From: Bacteroidales bacterium
GTDB lineage: Bacteria > Bacteroidota > Bacteroidia > Bacteroidales > WCHB1-69
Direction: 5' to 3'
NCBI GenBank assembly: GCA_024400835.1
Contig: JAKSMC010000003.1
Span: 1 to 64,000, forward strand
Length of the DNA stretch: 64,000 bases
Shown: positions 32,487-40,806 of the stretch, piece by piece
How positions within the stretch are numbered: the stretch's first letter is position 1
Layout of the letters: the number at the start of each line of letters is the position of its first letter
The notes under the pieces: model-generated
The model's input: only the letters and a program-made list of their open reading frames with translations
What the model was told of the DNA's origin: nothing
Databases searched by the model: none
Translations under genes and position numbers: made by a program

Positions 32487-34313
32487 TTATTTCACAAGGG
32501 CTTTGAAAGCGTCAGTGTGACGATATTTCTTGAATTCAGCATCTCTCTTAGCGGTTTTCTTGAGGGAAGCATCCTTTTCGATAGCCGTGGCAAGGTTGCT
32601 GTAGATAGCCTGTTCGTCTTTCATACGAGCAGCGAGGACAGCTTTCAGATAAGCGGTTTTAGCATCCACATTGGTGATGCAGTCGAGCGTCGTCTTAGCA
32701 GCAGCGTAATCTTTGTTGAGGATTTGAACGAGTGCGGTGTTGTAGTCGCAGCTTCTGTTGCTCATCATTTGGACAGCCTTGGTGTAGTCGCCGTCGATGA
32801 TGCTGTACATGCCCATCACATAATCTTGGTTGACAGGATCAACGGAAGCCTCTTTGGAGCTTTGGAACTTAGCTCTGGCATCAGCGTAATTGCCTTGGAG
32901 GAATTCGACGAGTGCGAGGTTGTTAAGCACGATACCGTTGTTCGGAGAAATAGCGGCAGCCTTGTTCAGATAGTTGACAGCAGCATCGAGGTCTGCGGAA
33001 TTGCCAGTTTCATAGTAATCGTTGAGGCTGAGCACGCCGAGGTCGTTGTAAGCACGCCAGTCGCCTTCGGTTTCCTTATCATTGATGAGGGCTTTGTAGA
33101 TAGCTTCTTTGTCAGCCTTGTTAGTGCAGACAGAAGCAGCATAGAGACGTTCGTTTACAGAGAAGTCCTTCGGGGAAGATTTCACCTTGCTGATGAGTTC
33201 GGCATCGGTGTAAGATTCGTGTTTTTTGCAGACGAGTTGCATTTCGGCACGACGCAACGGAGGCAGGATAGCATCAGCGATTTCAGGATAGATGTCCGTC
33301 ATTTCGCGGATTTTCTGTTCGCGCATGTCGTTGTTGGGTTGGGATTTCACCACGTTGAGGATTTGGTTCTTCTGCGCCATGTTGGATTTTTCAACTGCAA
33401 GTTCGAAACCGTCCCAGTCTTCACCCTTGGCGTTGTTGACATATTCGAAAGAAGGCATTTGAAGATCTTTCATCTTGATTTTGTTCTTCTTTGCATAATC
33501 TTTCAAGTATTTGTTGTATTGTTCTTGGAACCATTTCTTACCTTGTTCGAAACGTCTTTCGGAAAGACCTTGGTTGTTGCTTTCCTCACCTTCCGGAGAA
33601 GCCCAGCCGGAAATCACAACGCGGTCAATGATGTTGCCTTGGTTGAGGAACTCAACAAATGCCTTAATGGAATCCTTGGCAACCTGAGACTTGTTGTACT
33701 TGTTGCTCCAGTTCATAGCGGAACTGTTGAGGTCGAAGTATATAATAGCGGTTTTGCCCATGAACTCAGGAGTGTAATGGTGCGGAGCTTGGATGAAGTT
33801 ACCGCCCTGGTTTGCATTCTGGGAGATAATCGGCTGCAGGCCAATACGTGAAGAAGTATTGGAAATGCCTTCGCCGAGATTCTTTTCAGGACTCAGCGTT
33901 GCGGATTTCTTCTTCAACTGAGCAGTTGCAGGAACCACGATTTCAGCGGTTTCGTAAGAATCGTCGAATTTGAAAGTGCCAGTCTGAGTGAAAGTGCCAC
34001 CGTTCTTGAAGCTAATGGTAGTGCCTTCGCCTTTGGCTTTCTCGCCTTTGAGCTTGATGGTGGTGAACGGTTCGATGTTCACGCCATCAACTTTCAGACA
34101 CGGTGAAAGCGTCATGAGAGCTTTCTTCTTCATATATTTCGGAGGAATCGTTCCCTTGATAGTGTAGGCAACTTCGCCGCCCTTGTTTTCCAAATCGGGA
34201 TTGTCCATCGTAACAGTGACTTGAGGATATTTGGTCACCATTTTGCCCAAACCGCAGCTGCACATCAGAGCAGCCGTCAGAATAGTCAGTCCTAAAACAT
34301 AGATCTTTTTCAT
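32487..34313 (-). CDS. OmpA-domain and TPR outer-membrane lipoprotein
   Basis: A 608-residue protein with lipoprotein signal MKKIYVLGLTILTAALMCSC. Residues about 30-140 form a beta-rich domain; an OmpA-like peptidoglycan-binding region follows (VDRVVISGWASPEGEESNNQ and LSERRFEQGKKWFQEQY), then several TPR units (YLNKAAAISPNNGIVLNNLA, EFLQGNYADARAKFQSS). It probably anchors the outer membrane to peptidoglycan and acts as a scaffold. It has its own promoter and terminator. Strong codon bias suggests high expression. Confidence 0.88.
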   Translation of the reverse strand: MKKIYVLGLTILTAALMCSCGLGKMVTKYPQVTVTMDNPDLENKGGEVAYTIKGTIPPKYMKKKALMTLSPCLKVDGVNIEPFTTIKLKGEKAKGEGTTISFKNGGTFTQTGTFKFDDSYETAEIVVPATAQLKKKSATLSPEKNLGEGISNTSSRIGLQPIISQNANQGGNFIQAPHHYTPEFMGKTAIIYFDLNSSAMNWSNKYNKSQVAKDSIKAFVEFLNQGNIIDRVVISGWASPEGEESNNQGLSERRFEQGKKWFQEQYNKYLKDYAKKNKIKMKDLQMPSFEYVNNAKGEDWDGFELAVEKSNMAQKNQILNVVKSQPNNDMREQKIREMTDIYPEIADAILPPLRRAEMQLVCKKHESYTDAELISKVKSSPKDFSVNERLYAASVCTNKADKEAIYKALINDKETEGDWRAYNDLGVLSLNDYYETGNSADLDAAVNYLNKAAAISPNNGIVLNNLALVEFLQGNYADARAKFQSSKEASVDPVNQDYVMGMYSIIDGDYTKAVQMMSNRSCDYNTALVQILNKDYAAAKTTLDCITNVDAKTAYLKAVLAARMKDEQAIYSNLATAIEKDASLKKTAKRDAEFKKYRHTDAFKALVK

Positions 34314-34369
34314 TGTTGATTAGTAATTTGTTGATTTATAATCTATTTTAATAATTTTCTAAGAACGTG

Positions 34370-34377
34370 CAAAGATA
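34370..34377 (-). promoter_or_regulatory. Promoter -7 box (TATCTTTG) of the OmpA/TPR gene
   Basis: TAnnTTTGC, 57 bp upstream of the ATG. Confidence 0.6.
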
Positions 34378-34428
34378 GTAAATTTTCATTCTCACATCAT
34401 CGTTTCCTTCTATCTGCATATCTTCCTT

Positions 34429-36234
34429 CTAACCAACCATCATATAAAGGTCTGGATATTGGTGCTGAGACTCCTTTTTGTGTTTGGTAAGGGCAAAAGC
34501 CAGGGTCAGTGTGCCGATACGGCCGCAGTACATGTTGACGATGAGGATAAGCTTGGCGAGCGTGTTCCATTCAGCGCAAATGCCTGTGGAAAGGCCGCAG
34601 GTGGTAAACGCAGAGGTGGTCTCGAAAATGGCATTTCTCAGGTCAACATCCGGTTGCACCAAAGTAAGCAGGAAACAGGATATTAAGATGAAAATGAACG
34701 TCATCGTGATAATGGAACTGGCCTTGTCAACCAATTCGAACGAAATGGTCTTGTGTTGGAATTCGATGCGCTTCTTGCCTTTGATGGTGGCCATCACAGA
34801 CTTAAGCATGACAAAGAACGTCGTTGTCTTGACACCGCCGGCCGTGGAGCCAGGAGAGCCGCCGATGAACATCAGGAAGATAATCATGATGATGGAAGGC
34901 AGCGCCATACTGTTGAGGTCCAAGATGGTGAAACCGGAAGTACGACAGGTGACAATCTGGAACACAGCGGTGAACACCTTGTCAACAAAGCTGGTCTGCA
35001 CACTCAGGGATTTGTCTTTTTCAATAAAATAGAAGAGCAGGGAACCGATGATGATCAAACCGAAAGTGGTAATGAGGATGACCTTGGTCTGCGGCATAAG
35101 CGTCTTCCACGGATATTTCTTACGGTCTCTGATATAGCGGGCGCTGAAGAAGTCGCGGATAGTGAGGAAGCCGATACCGCCCAAGAACACCAAAATCATA
35201 ATGATGACTTGCGGGAAGTAGCTGTGCACGGAGCCTAAGTTGAGGAGGCTCTCGTCCATAAGCACGAACCCTCCGTTGTTAAAGGCAGATATGGTATAGA
35301 AGAGGGAGTACAGCACATTGTCGCTATTGGAGACAAAGAACCCCGTGGTTTTCCAATAAGTATATAGTAGCGCGGCTCCGGACAATTCGATGATAAACGT
35401 AGTGAGCACAATGCTGCGCAGCAGGGAGAACGAGTCGGAAAGGCGGTCTGTGGACATCATGTCGCGCACCAGATACTGGTAGCGCAAGCCCACTGACGAC
35501 CGGGACAGGAATGTCGTGAAGAACGTTGCGAAGGAGAGGATGCTCATACCACCCAACTGGATGAGAATCATAATGACGATTTGGCCCTTCACGGTAAAGC
35601 AAGCCGACGTGCTGACCACGCTCAAGCCGGTGATGCAACTGGCGCTGGTGGCTGTGAACAAGGCATCCACAAAGGAAATGCCGTTCACCGTCATACGCGG
35701 CATCAGCAGCAGGATTGTTCCGATACTGATAAGCAGGAGGAACGACGCCACCATCAGGATTGGCGGACTGAGATTGTATTTTCCCAGAGAACTGCTCATC
35801 TTCGCCAGCTCTATCAGCACCATGATCAGGAAGTAGAACTGAACGAAGAGCAGATAGTAGTTTTCGAAATTTTCGTTAGAAAAGAACTTGAAATGGAAGA
35901 TGAACACGGAGAGGAACTGCACAATCAGCAGGATGATGACGATGAATTCGAACCACGATCGCCGCAGAAACTCCCGTCGATGGAGGGAATAATATAGAAA
36001 GGTAAAATATTTGGCCACGTAAAAGAGCAAACTGCCGTAAATCACCCATCGAATGAGGTTCTTAATCGGCAGAGAAATGTAGAATCCGTGGTAGCAGACA
36101 ATGCAGAATATGGTGATAAAAGAAATCACAACACTGCAAACCTGCATCACGCCGCGCACTTTGTCCTTGTATCGCGCGATATGCAGCTTCTGCTTGCTCA
36201 GATAGGCCTTATGTGACTTCTCTCGGAAAAACAT
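34429..36234 (-). CDS. trkH: Potassium uptake channel protein TrkH/KtrB
   Basis: A 601-residue membrane protein. An N-terminal set of about four extra helices precedes the Trk core, in which the filter-like segments TATSASCITGLSVVST, SAFNNGGFVL, VTCRTSGFTILD and SAFTTCGLSTGI are visible. It carries K+ (or Na+) into the cell. The start overlaps the trkA stop by one base (TAATG), so both are coupled and the channel follows its regulator. The usual length is about 480; the extra N-terminus is shared by many Bacteroidota homologues. Confidence 0.93.
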   Translation of the reverse strand: MFFREKSHKAYLSKQKLHIARYKDKVRGVMQVCSVVISFITIFCIVCYHGFYISLPIKNLIRWVIYGSLLFYVAKYFTFLYYSLHRREFLRRSWFEFIVIILLIVQFLSVFIFHFKFFSNENFENYYLLFVQFYFLIMVLIELAKMSSSLGKYNLSPPILMVASFLLLISIGTILLLMPRMTVNGISFVDALFTATSASCITGLSVVSTSACFTVKGQIVIMILIQLGGMSILSFATFFTTFLSRSSVGLRYQYLVRDMMSTDRLSDSFSLLRSIVLTTFIIELSGAALLYTYWKTTGFFVSNSDNVLYSLFYTISAFNNGGFVLMDESLLNLGSVHSYFPQVIIMILVFLGGIGFLTIRDFFSARYIRDRKKYPWKTLMPQTKVILITTFGLIIIGSLLFYFIEKDKSLSVQTSFVDKVFTAVFQIVTCRTSGFTILDLNSMALPSIIMIIFLMFIGGSPGSTAGGVKTTTFFVMLKSVMATIKGKKRIEFQHKTISFELVDKASSIITMTFIFILISCFLLTLVQPDVDLRNAIFETTSAFTTCGLSTGICAEWNTLAKLILIVNMYCGRIGTLTLAFALTKHKKESQHQYPDLYMMVG

Positions 36235-36929
36235 TACAAGTTGATCTTGATAAAGTTGTCAATATCGTGTTCCTTGCCGAAGAGGACGAAGACGTCGCCT
36301 TCCTGGATTTCAGTTTTGTTGTCAGGGACACCGATGATATGTTGTTTGACGTCGAGTTTGTTGTCGACCACCTCCTCGAAGTTGCGGCGGATGGTAATCA
36401 AACTCAGCTTGTGGTTGTCGCGGAAGTTGATATCGCCCATAGTCAGGCCGATAAGGCGCACCGGGGCAATGATTTCGGCGATTTTGTAGCCGTCAGGCAA
36501 CTGGAGATAGGAGATGATGTTGGGGTTGGTAAGTCGTTCGGCGATAAGAGCGCCCACCTCGTCTTCGGGAGACAGGAATTCGGTAATGCCCATTTTCTCG
36601 AGGATGGTGCGCTGGCTTCTGCCCATGACACGGCAGATGATGCGTTTCACCCCCATGTCTATAAGGTTTGCCGTACAAAGAAGTCGTCCCACGAAGTCGT
36701 TGCCGATAGCGACGATGACGACGTCGAAGTTCTGGATGTTCTCATTGAGGAGGGCGCGTTTGTTGGTGGCATCGGCACAGACCGCGTAGGCCACATCTTC
36801 GGCAACATCTTGAACAACAGACAGATTAGAATCTATCACCAACACTTCGAAACCCTTTTCGGAGAGGGCGTGACTGATAGCCTGGCCGAAGTGGCCGGCT
36901 CCAATAACAGCAAATTTTTCCTGTGCCAT
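36234..36929 (-). CDS. trkA: Trk/Ktr potassium uptake regulator (RCK domains)
   Basis: A 231-residue cytoplasmic protein with one RCK-N domain (FAVIGAGHFGQAISHALSEK, GxGxxG loop; VLVIDSNLSVVQD with the acidic residue binding NAD ribose) and one RCK-C domain from about residue 140. This KtrA-like length fits a gating ring of eight subunits on TrkH. A promoter box lies 22 bp upstream. Confidence 0.93.
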   Translation of the reverse strand: MAQEKFAVIGAGHFGQAISHALSEKGFEVLVIDSNLSVVQDVAEDVAYAVCADATNKRALLNENIQNFDVVIVAIGNDFVGRLLCTANLIDMGVKRIICRVMGRSQRTILEKMGITEFLSPEDEVGALIAERLTNPNIISYLQLPDGYKIAEIIAPVRLIGLTMGDINFRDNHKLSLITIRRNFEEVVDNKLDVKQHIIGVPDNKTEIQEGDVFVLFGKEHDIDNFIKINL

Positions 36930-36950
36930 AGTACATTTTTTTTAAGCGGG

Positions 36951-36958
36951 CAAAAATA
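36951..36958 (-). promoter_or_regulatory. Promoter -7 box (TATTTTTG) of trkA-trkH
   Basis: TAnnTTTGC, 22 bp upstream of the trkA ATG. Confidence 0.6.
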
Positions 36959-37017
36959 TAAAATTAACTTTATACTTTGACATTGACGTTAACCATTGCT
37001 TTTAGTTTCCGCCCCCC

Positions 37018-37060
37018 TTAAACTTTGAACTTTAAACTTTAAACCTTAAACTTTGACATT
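37018..37060. repeat. ACTTTAA word repeat
   Basis: Heptamer-like words AACTTTGAACTTTAAACTTT and AAACCTTAAACTTTG between the divergent trkA and purB genes. The same family recurs at 38443-38466, 52613-52640 and 52988-53012. Confidence 0.65.
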
Positions 37061-37084
37061 GGCCGTGCCTGTTATATTTTTTCC

Positions 37085-37092
37085 TATTTTTG
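37085..37092 (+). promoter_or_regulatory. Promoter -7 box (TATTTTTG) of purB
   Basis: TAnnTTTGC, 22 bp before the ATG at 37115. Confidence 0.6.
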
Positions 37093-37114
37093 CGGCCTAT
37101 TAAACACTTTTACT

Positions 37115-38410
37115 ATGATACCACGTTATTCCCGTCCTGAAATGAGTGCTATCTGGACTGAAGAGAACAAGTTCGGAGCCTATTTGAAAGTTGAAATCGA
37201 AGCTGCTGCCGCATGGAGCAAACTTGGCGTAATTCCTGCCGAAGACGTGCAGAAGTTGCGCGACAAGGCCACTTTCCAAGTGGAGCGCATCTATGAAATC
37301 GAACAGCAGACGCGCCACGACATCGTGGCCTTCACGCGTGCCGTCAGCGAGTCGTTAGGCGACGAACGCAAATGGGTGCACTACGGGCTCACCTCCACTG
37401 ACGTGGTTGACACCGCCAACGGCTATCTGCTCAAGCAGGCCAACGAAATCCTCCGCAAAGACTTGGAACATTTTATGGAGATTTTGAAAAAGCGCGCCTA
37501 CGAATTCAAGGACACGCCCTGCATAGGACGTACTCACGGTGTGCACGCCGACATCACCGCCCTCGGCCTGAAATGGGCCTTGTGGTATGAAGAGATGAAA
37601 CGCAACCTCGCCCGTTTCGATATGGCCGCCGCCGATGTGGAATGCGGCAAAATCAGCGGTGCCGTGGGCAACTTCGCCAACACGCCGCCCTTCGTACAGG
37701 ACTATGTCTGCGAGCAACTCGGCATCCACTCCGCCAACATCTCCACGCAGGTGCTGCAACGCGACCGCCACGCCCACTACATGGCCACCCTCGCGCTCAT
37801 CGGCTCCTCTATGGAACAGATGGCCATCGAAGTACGCCACTGGCAGCGCACCGAACTGCGCGAAGCCGAAGAGGCTTTCGGCAAAGGCCAGAAGGGCTCT
37901 TCCGCTATGCCGCACAAACGCAACCCCATCGGCAGTGAGAACATGTGCGGCTGCGCACGCATCCTCCGCGGCTATATGGTCAGCTCCTACGAAGACATCC
38001 CCCTGTGGCACGAACGCGACATCTCCCACTCTTCCGCCGAACGCATCATGCTCCCCGATGCAACTATACTCCTCGACTATATGCTCAACCGCTTCGGCAG
38101 AATCCTGGAAAACCTCGTCGTCTATCCCGAAAACATGCTGAAACACATCTATATCACCAACAAGGTGATCTTCGCCCAACGCGTCATGACCGCCCTCATC
38201 AACAAGGGGTTCGCCCGCGAAGCCGCCTACGACCTCGTGCAGCCGATCGCCATGAAGGCTTGGTTTGATGGGGAAGACTATCAAGAACTCCTCCTTCAAA
38301 ACGAAACTATCTGCGCCAACTTCACACCGGAAGAACTCCAACAGTGCTTCACGCTGGAATACTATATGAAAGAAGTACCGACTATTTTCAAACGCGTATT
38401 CGGAGAATAG
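37115..38410 (+). CDS. purB: Adenylosuccinate lyase
   Basis: A 431-residue fumarase/aspartase-superfamily enzyme. [17 protein letters not shown] is the N-terminus, [17 protein letters not shown] and [14 protein letters not shown] contain catalytic His and Thr/Ser regions, and [18 protein letters not shown] is the mobile signature loop. It acts twice in purine synthesis (SAICAR to AICAR; adenylosuccinate to AMP). Normal length. purC, which makes its substrate, lies 1.5 kb downstream on the other strand. Confidence 0.97.
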   Translation: MIPRYSRPEMSAIWTEENKFGAYLKVEIEAAAAWSKLGVIPAEDVQKLRDKATFQVERIYEIEQQTRHDIVAFTRAVSESLGDERKWVHYGLTSTDVVDTANGYLLKQANEILRKDLEHFMEILKKRAYEFKDTPCIGRTHGVHADITALGLKWALWYEEMKRNLARFDMAAADVECGKISGAVGNFANTPPFVQDYVCEQLGIHSANISTQVLQRDRHAHYMATLALIGSSMEQMAIEVRHWQRTELREAEEAFGKGQKGSSAMPHKRNPIGSENMCGCARILRGYMVSSYEDIPLWHERDISHSSAERIMLPDATILLDYMLNRFGRILENLVVYPENMLKHIYITNKVIFAQRVMTALINKGFAREAAYDLVQPIAMKAWFDGEDYQELLLQNETICANFTPEELQQCFTLEYYMKEVPTIFKRVFGE

Positions 38411-38442
38411 ATATTAGCCTTTAGCATTGGGAAGCCCCTTAT

Positions 38443-38466
38443 ACTTTGACATTGACTTTGACTTTT
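38443..38466. repeat. ACTTTGAC word repeat
   Basis: ACTTTGACATTGACTTTGAC between purB and upp; degenerate words as in the neighbouring gap. Confidence 0.55.
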
Positions 38467-38495
38467 TGGAATCCCAAAATCATTAATTATCAATT

Positions 38496-39152
38496 ATGAA
38501 CAACATCCACATCCTCGGCAACAGCAATTCGCTTTTTAACGAATTCATTTCAGAAATCAGAAACGAGAACATCCAAGGCGACAGCCTGCGTTTTCGTAGG
38601 AACCTCGAACGTATCGGTGAGATTTTCGCCTATGAAATCAGCAAGACGCTGAGATACGAAGAGCGGGAAATCACCACGCCGCTCGGAACGGCCAACATGT
38701 CACTGTTAGCTGAGCAGCCGGTGTTAGCCACCATCTTGCGCGCGGGCCTGCCCCTGCACCAAGGTCTGCTCAACTATTTCGACAAAGGTGAAAATGCCTT
38801 CATCACAGCCTACCGCAAATACGAAAAGGACGGCTCGTTCGAAATCGAGATGGACTACATCTCCTCGCCGTCTATTGATGACAAAATACTGATTCTGGCC
38901 GACCCGATGCTGGCCACGGGCCAATCCATGGCACTGGCCTACGAAGAGATGCTGACCAAGGGCACCCCGTCACATACGCATTTGGTGAGCGTCATCGCCT
39001 CCCGCCAGGGTATCGAATACCTGCGCCACAACCTGTCGCCCAGCGAATGCACACTGTGGGTGGGCGCCGTCGATGAAGAACTTACCGCGCACTCCTACAT
39101 CGTGCCAGGTCTCGGCGATGCCGGAGACTTAGCCTATGGCATTAAAGAATGA
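38496..39152 (+). CDS. upp: Uracil phosphoribosyltransferase
   Basis: A 218-residue protein. ILRAGLPLHQGLLNYF and ILADPMLATGQSMALAYEEM (the PRPP-binding loop) are hallmarks of Upp; the C-terminal GAVDEELTAHSYIVPGLGDAGD carries the uracil-binding part. It salvages uracil to UMP. A short inverted repeat TGACAA/TTGTCA includes its stop codon (39150-39166), with no T-run. Confidence 0.95.
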   Translation: MNNIHILGNSNSLFNEFISEIRNENIQGDSLRFRRNLERIGEIFAYEISKTLRYEEREITTPLGTANMSLLAEQPVLATILRAGLPLHQGLLNYFDKGENAFITAYRKYEKDGSFEIEMDYISSPSIDDKILILADPMLATGQSMALAYEEMLTKGTPSHTHLVSVIASRQGIEYLRHNLSPSECTLWVGAVDEELTAHSYIVPGLGDAGDLAYGIKE

Positions 39153-39172
39153 CAAACTGATTGTCAGAGAAC

Positions 39173-39700
39173 CTAATAGGAAAGCACCTCGTCAACCACA
39201 CGGTCGTGCGGTTCGGTGGGGATGGCTTCTAAACATTGAAAATCGAAACATATCCCGATGGTCTTCACGTCGGGATATTTTATTAGAAAGCGGTCGTAAT
39301 AGCCCTTGCCACGGCCAAGTCGATGGCCTTTGGCATCGAATGCCATGCCTGGCACTACAATCAAATCCAGCGGCCCAGTGTAGGGGTTGTTCTCAGGCTC
39401 CAAAATATGGAAGTCCCCTTCTACCATTTGGGCATCAGCCGTCAGTTCCACCGGGATGATGTCGTCACCCACCACCGTGGGCAGGATGATCTGCTTGCGC
39501 GATTTCCACGTATCTAAAAAAGCCAGCGTCTGCACCTCATCGGGAAGAGAAGCATACAACATCACACGATTGGCCTGTTGGAATGCCGGATGGTTTTCCA
39601 GTTTCCGCATGATGATTTCAGACTGAGCCTCCAAATATTCCGGAGTGTGAGTTTTTTTTCTTTGTCTTATTTCCTGACGTAAGGCTTTTTTATCCAACAT
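39173..39700 (-). CDS. 5-formyltetrahydrofolate cyclo-ligase
   Basis: A 175-residue protein with N-terminal MLDKKALRQEIRQRKKT, the ATP-binding RLGRGKGYYDRFL and the preceding VPGMAFDAKGHR: the full 5-FTHF cyclo-ligase pattern. It converts 5-formyl-THF to 5,10-methenyl-THF. It is convergent with upp, 20 bp apart. No promoter box was seen, so it may follow purC (159 bp upstream). Confidence 0.95.
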   Translation of the reverse strand: MLDKKALRQEIRQRKKTHTPEYLEAQSEIIMRKLENHPAFQQANRVMLYASLPDEVQTLAFLDTWKSRKQIILPTVVGDDIIPVELTADAQMVEGDFHILEPENNPYTGPLDLIVVPGMAFDAKGHRLGRGKGYYDRFLIKYPDVKTIGICFDFQCLEAIPTEPHDRVVDEVLSY

Positions 39701-39819
39701 TTTTCAATTAAAAGTTAATAGTTACGGTATCTTGGTTTTCTTCTTCGCAACGCCGTGGTTTTCTTTTTACCGCAAAGACACTGAGTTTTTCTATGTTTAA
39801 GTTTCGGATCTCCTATTTT

Positions 39820-39853
39820 CTTCGCGGCTCTGCGAACTCTTCGCGGCTCTGCG
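39820..39853. repeat. Direct repeat CTTCGCGGCTCTGCG, two copies
   Basis: Copies at 39820-39834 and 39839-39853, period 19, in the 159-bp gap downstream of purC; CGCAACGCCGTGG and CGCAAAGACAC nearby belong to the same CGCAGAG-type intergenic repeat style. Confidence 0.65.
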
Positions 39854-39859
39854 GTTCCT

Positions 39860-40585
39860 TCAATCTAAATTCGAAGTGAGTTTTTGAAGGCGGTCGAGGA
39901 CTTCGTGATAGGCCTCTTCCACCTGACCGAGGTCGCGGCGAAAACGGTCGCTGTCCAAAATCTCCTTGCTGTTGCTGTCCCAGAAACGCGCCGTGTCTGG
40001 CGATATTTCATCTATCAAAATCAACTCACCATCGTTATCAAAACCGAACTCCAATTTGAAATCCACCACATCTATGTCCACCTGACGGAAGAGTTTTTGC
40101 AAAGCCTCATTGACCTGCTTCAACATCTTCAGGATGGCATCCAAAGTTTCATCTGTGGCATAGCCGAGGGCTTTCACGTGGAAACGGTTGATCATAGGGT
40201 CACGCAGCAAGTCACTCTTCAGACAGATTTCATAAATCGGACTTTGCGGCATAGTGCCTTCCTGAATGTCCAACCGACGGGCCAACGAACCGGCAATAAG
40301 GTTTCTTACAATGAATTCCAACGGAATGGCCTTAACACGTCTGCACAACATATTATTGTCATCAATACATTTTACAAGATGCGTTTTTATACCACATTTC
40401 TGCAAATAGTTGAAAATGATTTCGGAGATGTGGCAATTCATCATACCTTTATCCTTAATAGACGATTTCTTCACTCCATAATAGGCTGAAGCATCGTCTT
40501 TGTAATTCATTATCACATATTTGGGATCATCCGTGGCAAAAATCTGCTTGGCTTTGCCGTCATAAAGGAGTTCGCGTTTTTCCAT
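39860..40585 (-). CDS. purC: Phosphoribosylaminoimidazole-succinocarboxamide synthase
   Basis: A 241-residue SAICAR synthetase of normal length. MEKRELLYDGKAKQIFATDD is the N-terminal ATP region, VRNLIAGSLARRL and ELILIDEISPDTARFWD the signature blocks. It joins aspartate to CAIR in purine synthesis. The ATG at 40585 is chosen by similarity and by a promoter box 20 bp upstream. Confidence 0.97.
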   Translation of the reverse strand: MEKRELLYDGKAKQIFATDDPKYVIMNYKDDASAYYGVKKSSIKDKGMMNCHISEIIFNYLQKCGIKTHLVKCIDDNNMLCRRVKAIPLEFIVRNLIAGSLARRLDIQEGTMPQSPIYEICLKSDLLRDPMINRFHVKALGYATDETLDAILKMLKQVNEALQKLFRQVDIDVVDFKLEFGFDNDGELILIDEISPDTARFWDSNSKEILDSDRFRRDLGQVEEAYHEVLDRLQKLTSNLD

Positions 40586-40604
40586 ATCATTGATTTTGGG
40601 AAAG

Positions 40605-40612
40605 CAAAAGTA
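40605..40612 (-). promoter_or_regulatory. Promoter -7 box (TACTTTTG) of purC
   Basis: TAnnTTTGC, 20 bp upstream of the ATG. Confidence 0.6.
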
Positions 40613-40675
40613 CAAAAAAGTATCAAGTCTGGATAATTTTTTTTAAAAGTCTTTCATATTTATGGAAGAATTACT

Positions 40676-40749
40676 GTCCACGAATTTCCATCAATTAACA
40701 CGAATGACAACCACTAATAATTCGTGAATATTCGTGACAATTCGTGGGC
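40676..40749. repeat. ATTCGTG inverted word repeat
   Basis: CACGAAT words (40678, 40699) and then ATTCGTG words (40719, 40730, 40739), giving a potential hairpin in the divergent purC/peptidase gap. Confidence 0.7.
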
Positions 40750-40758
40750 AGAATTTGT

Positions 40759-40766
40759 TATTTTTG
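40759..40766 (+). promoter_or_regulatory. Promoter -7 box (TATTTTTG) of the C25 peptidase
   Basis: TAnnTTTGC, 40 bp before the ATG. Confidence 0.6.
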
Positions 40767-40806
40767 CCTCCTCTTTGTACTTTACAATTAAAATACTTAT
40801 AATCAT

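Noticed and set aside
39150..39166. TGACAA/TTGTCA inverted repeat as upp terminator
   Set aside because: Short stem overlapping the stop codon and no T-run.
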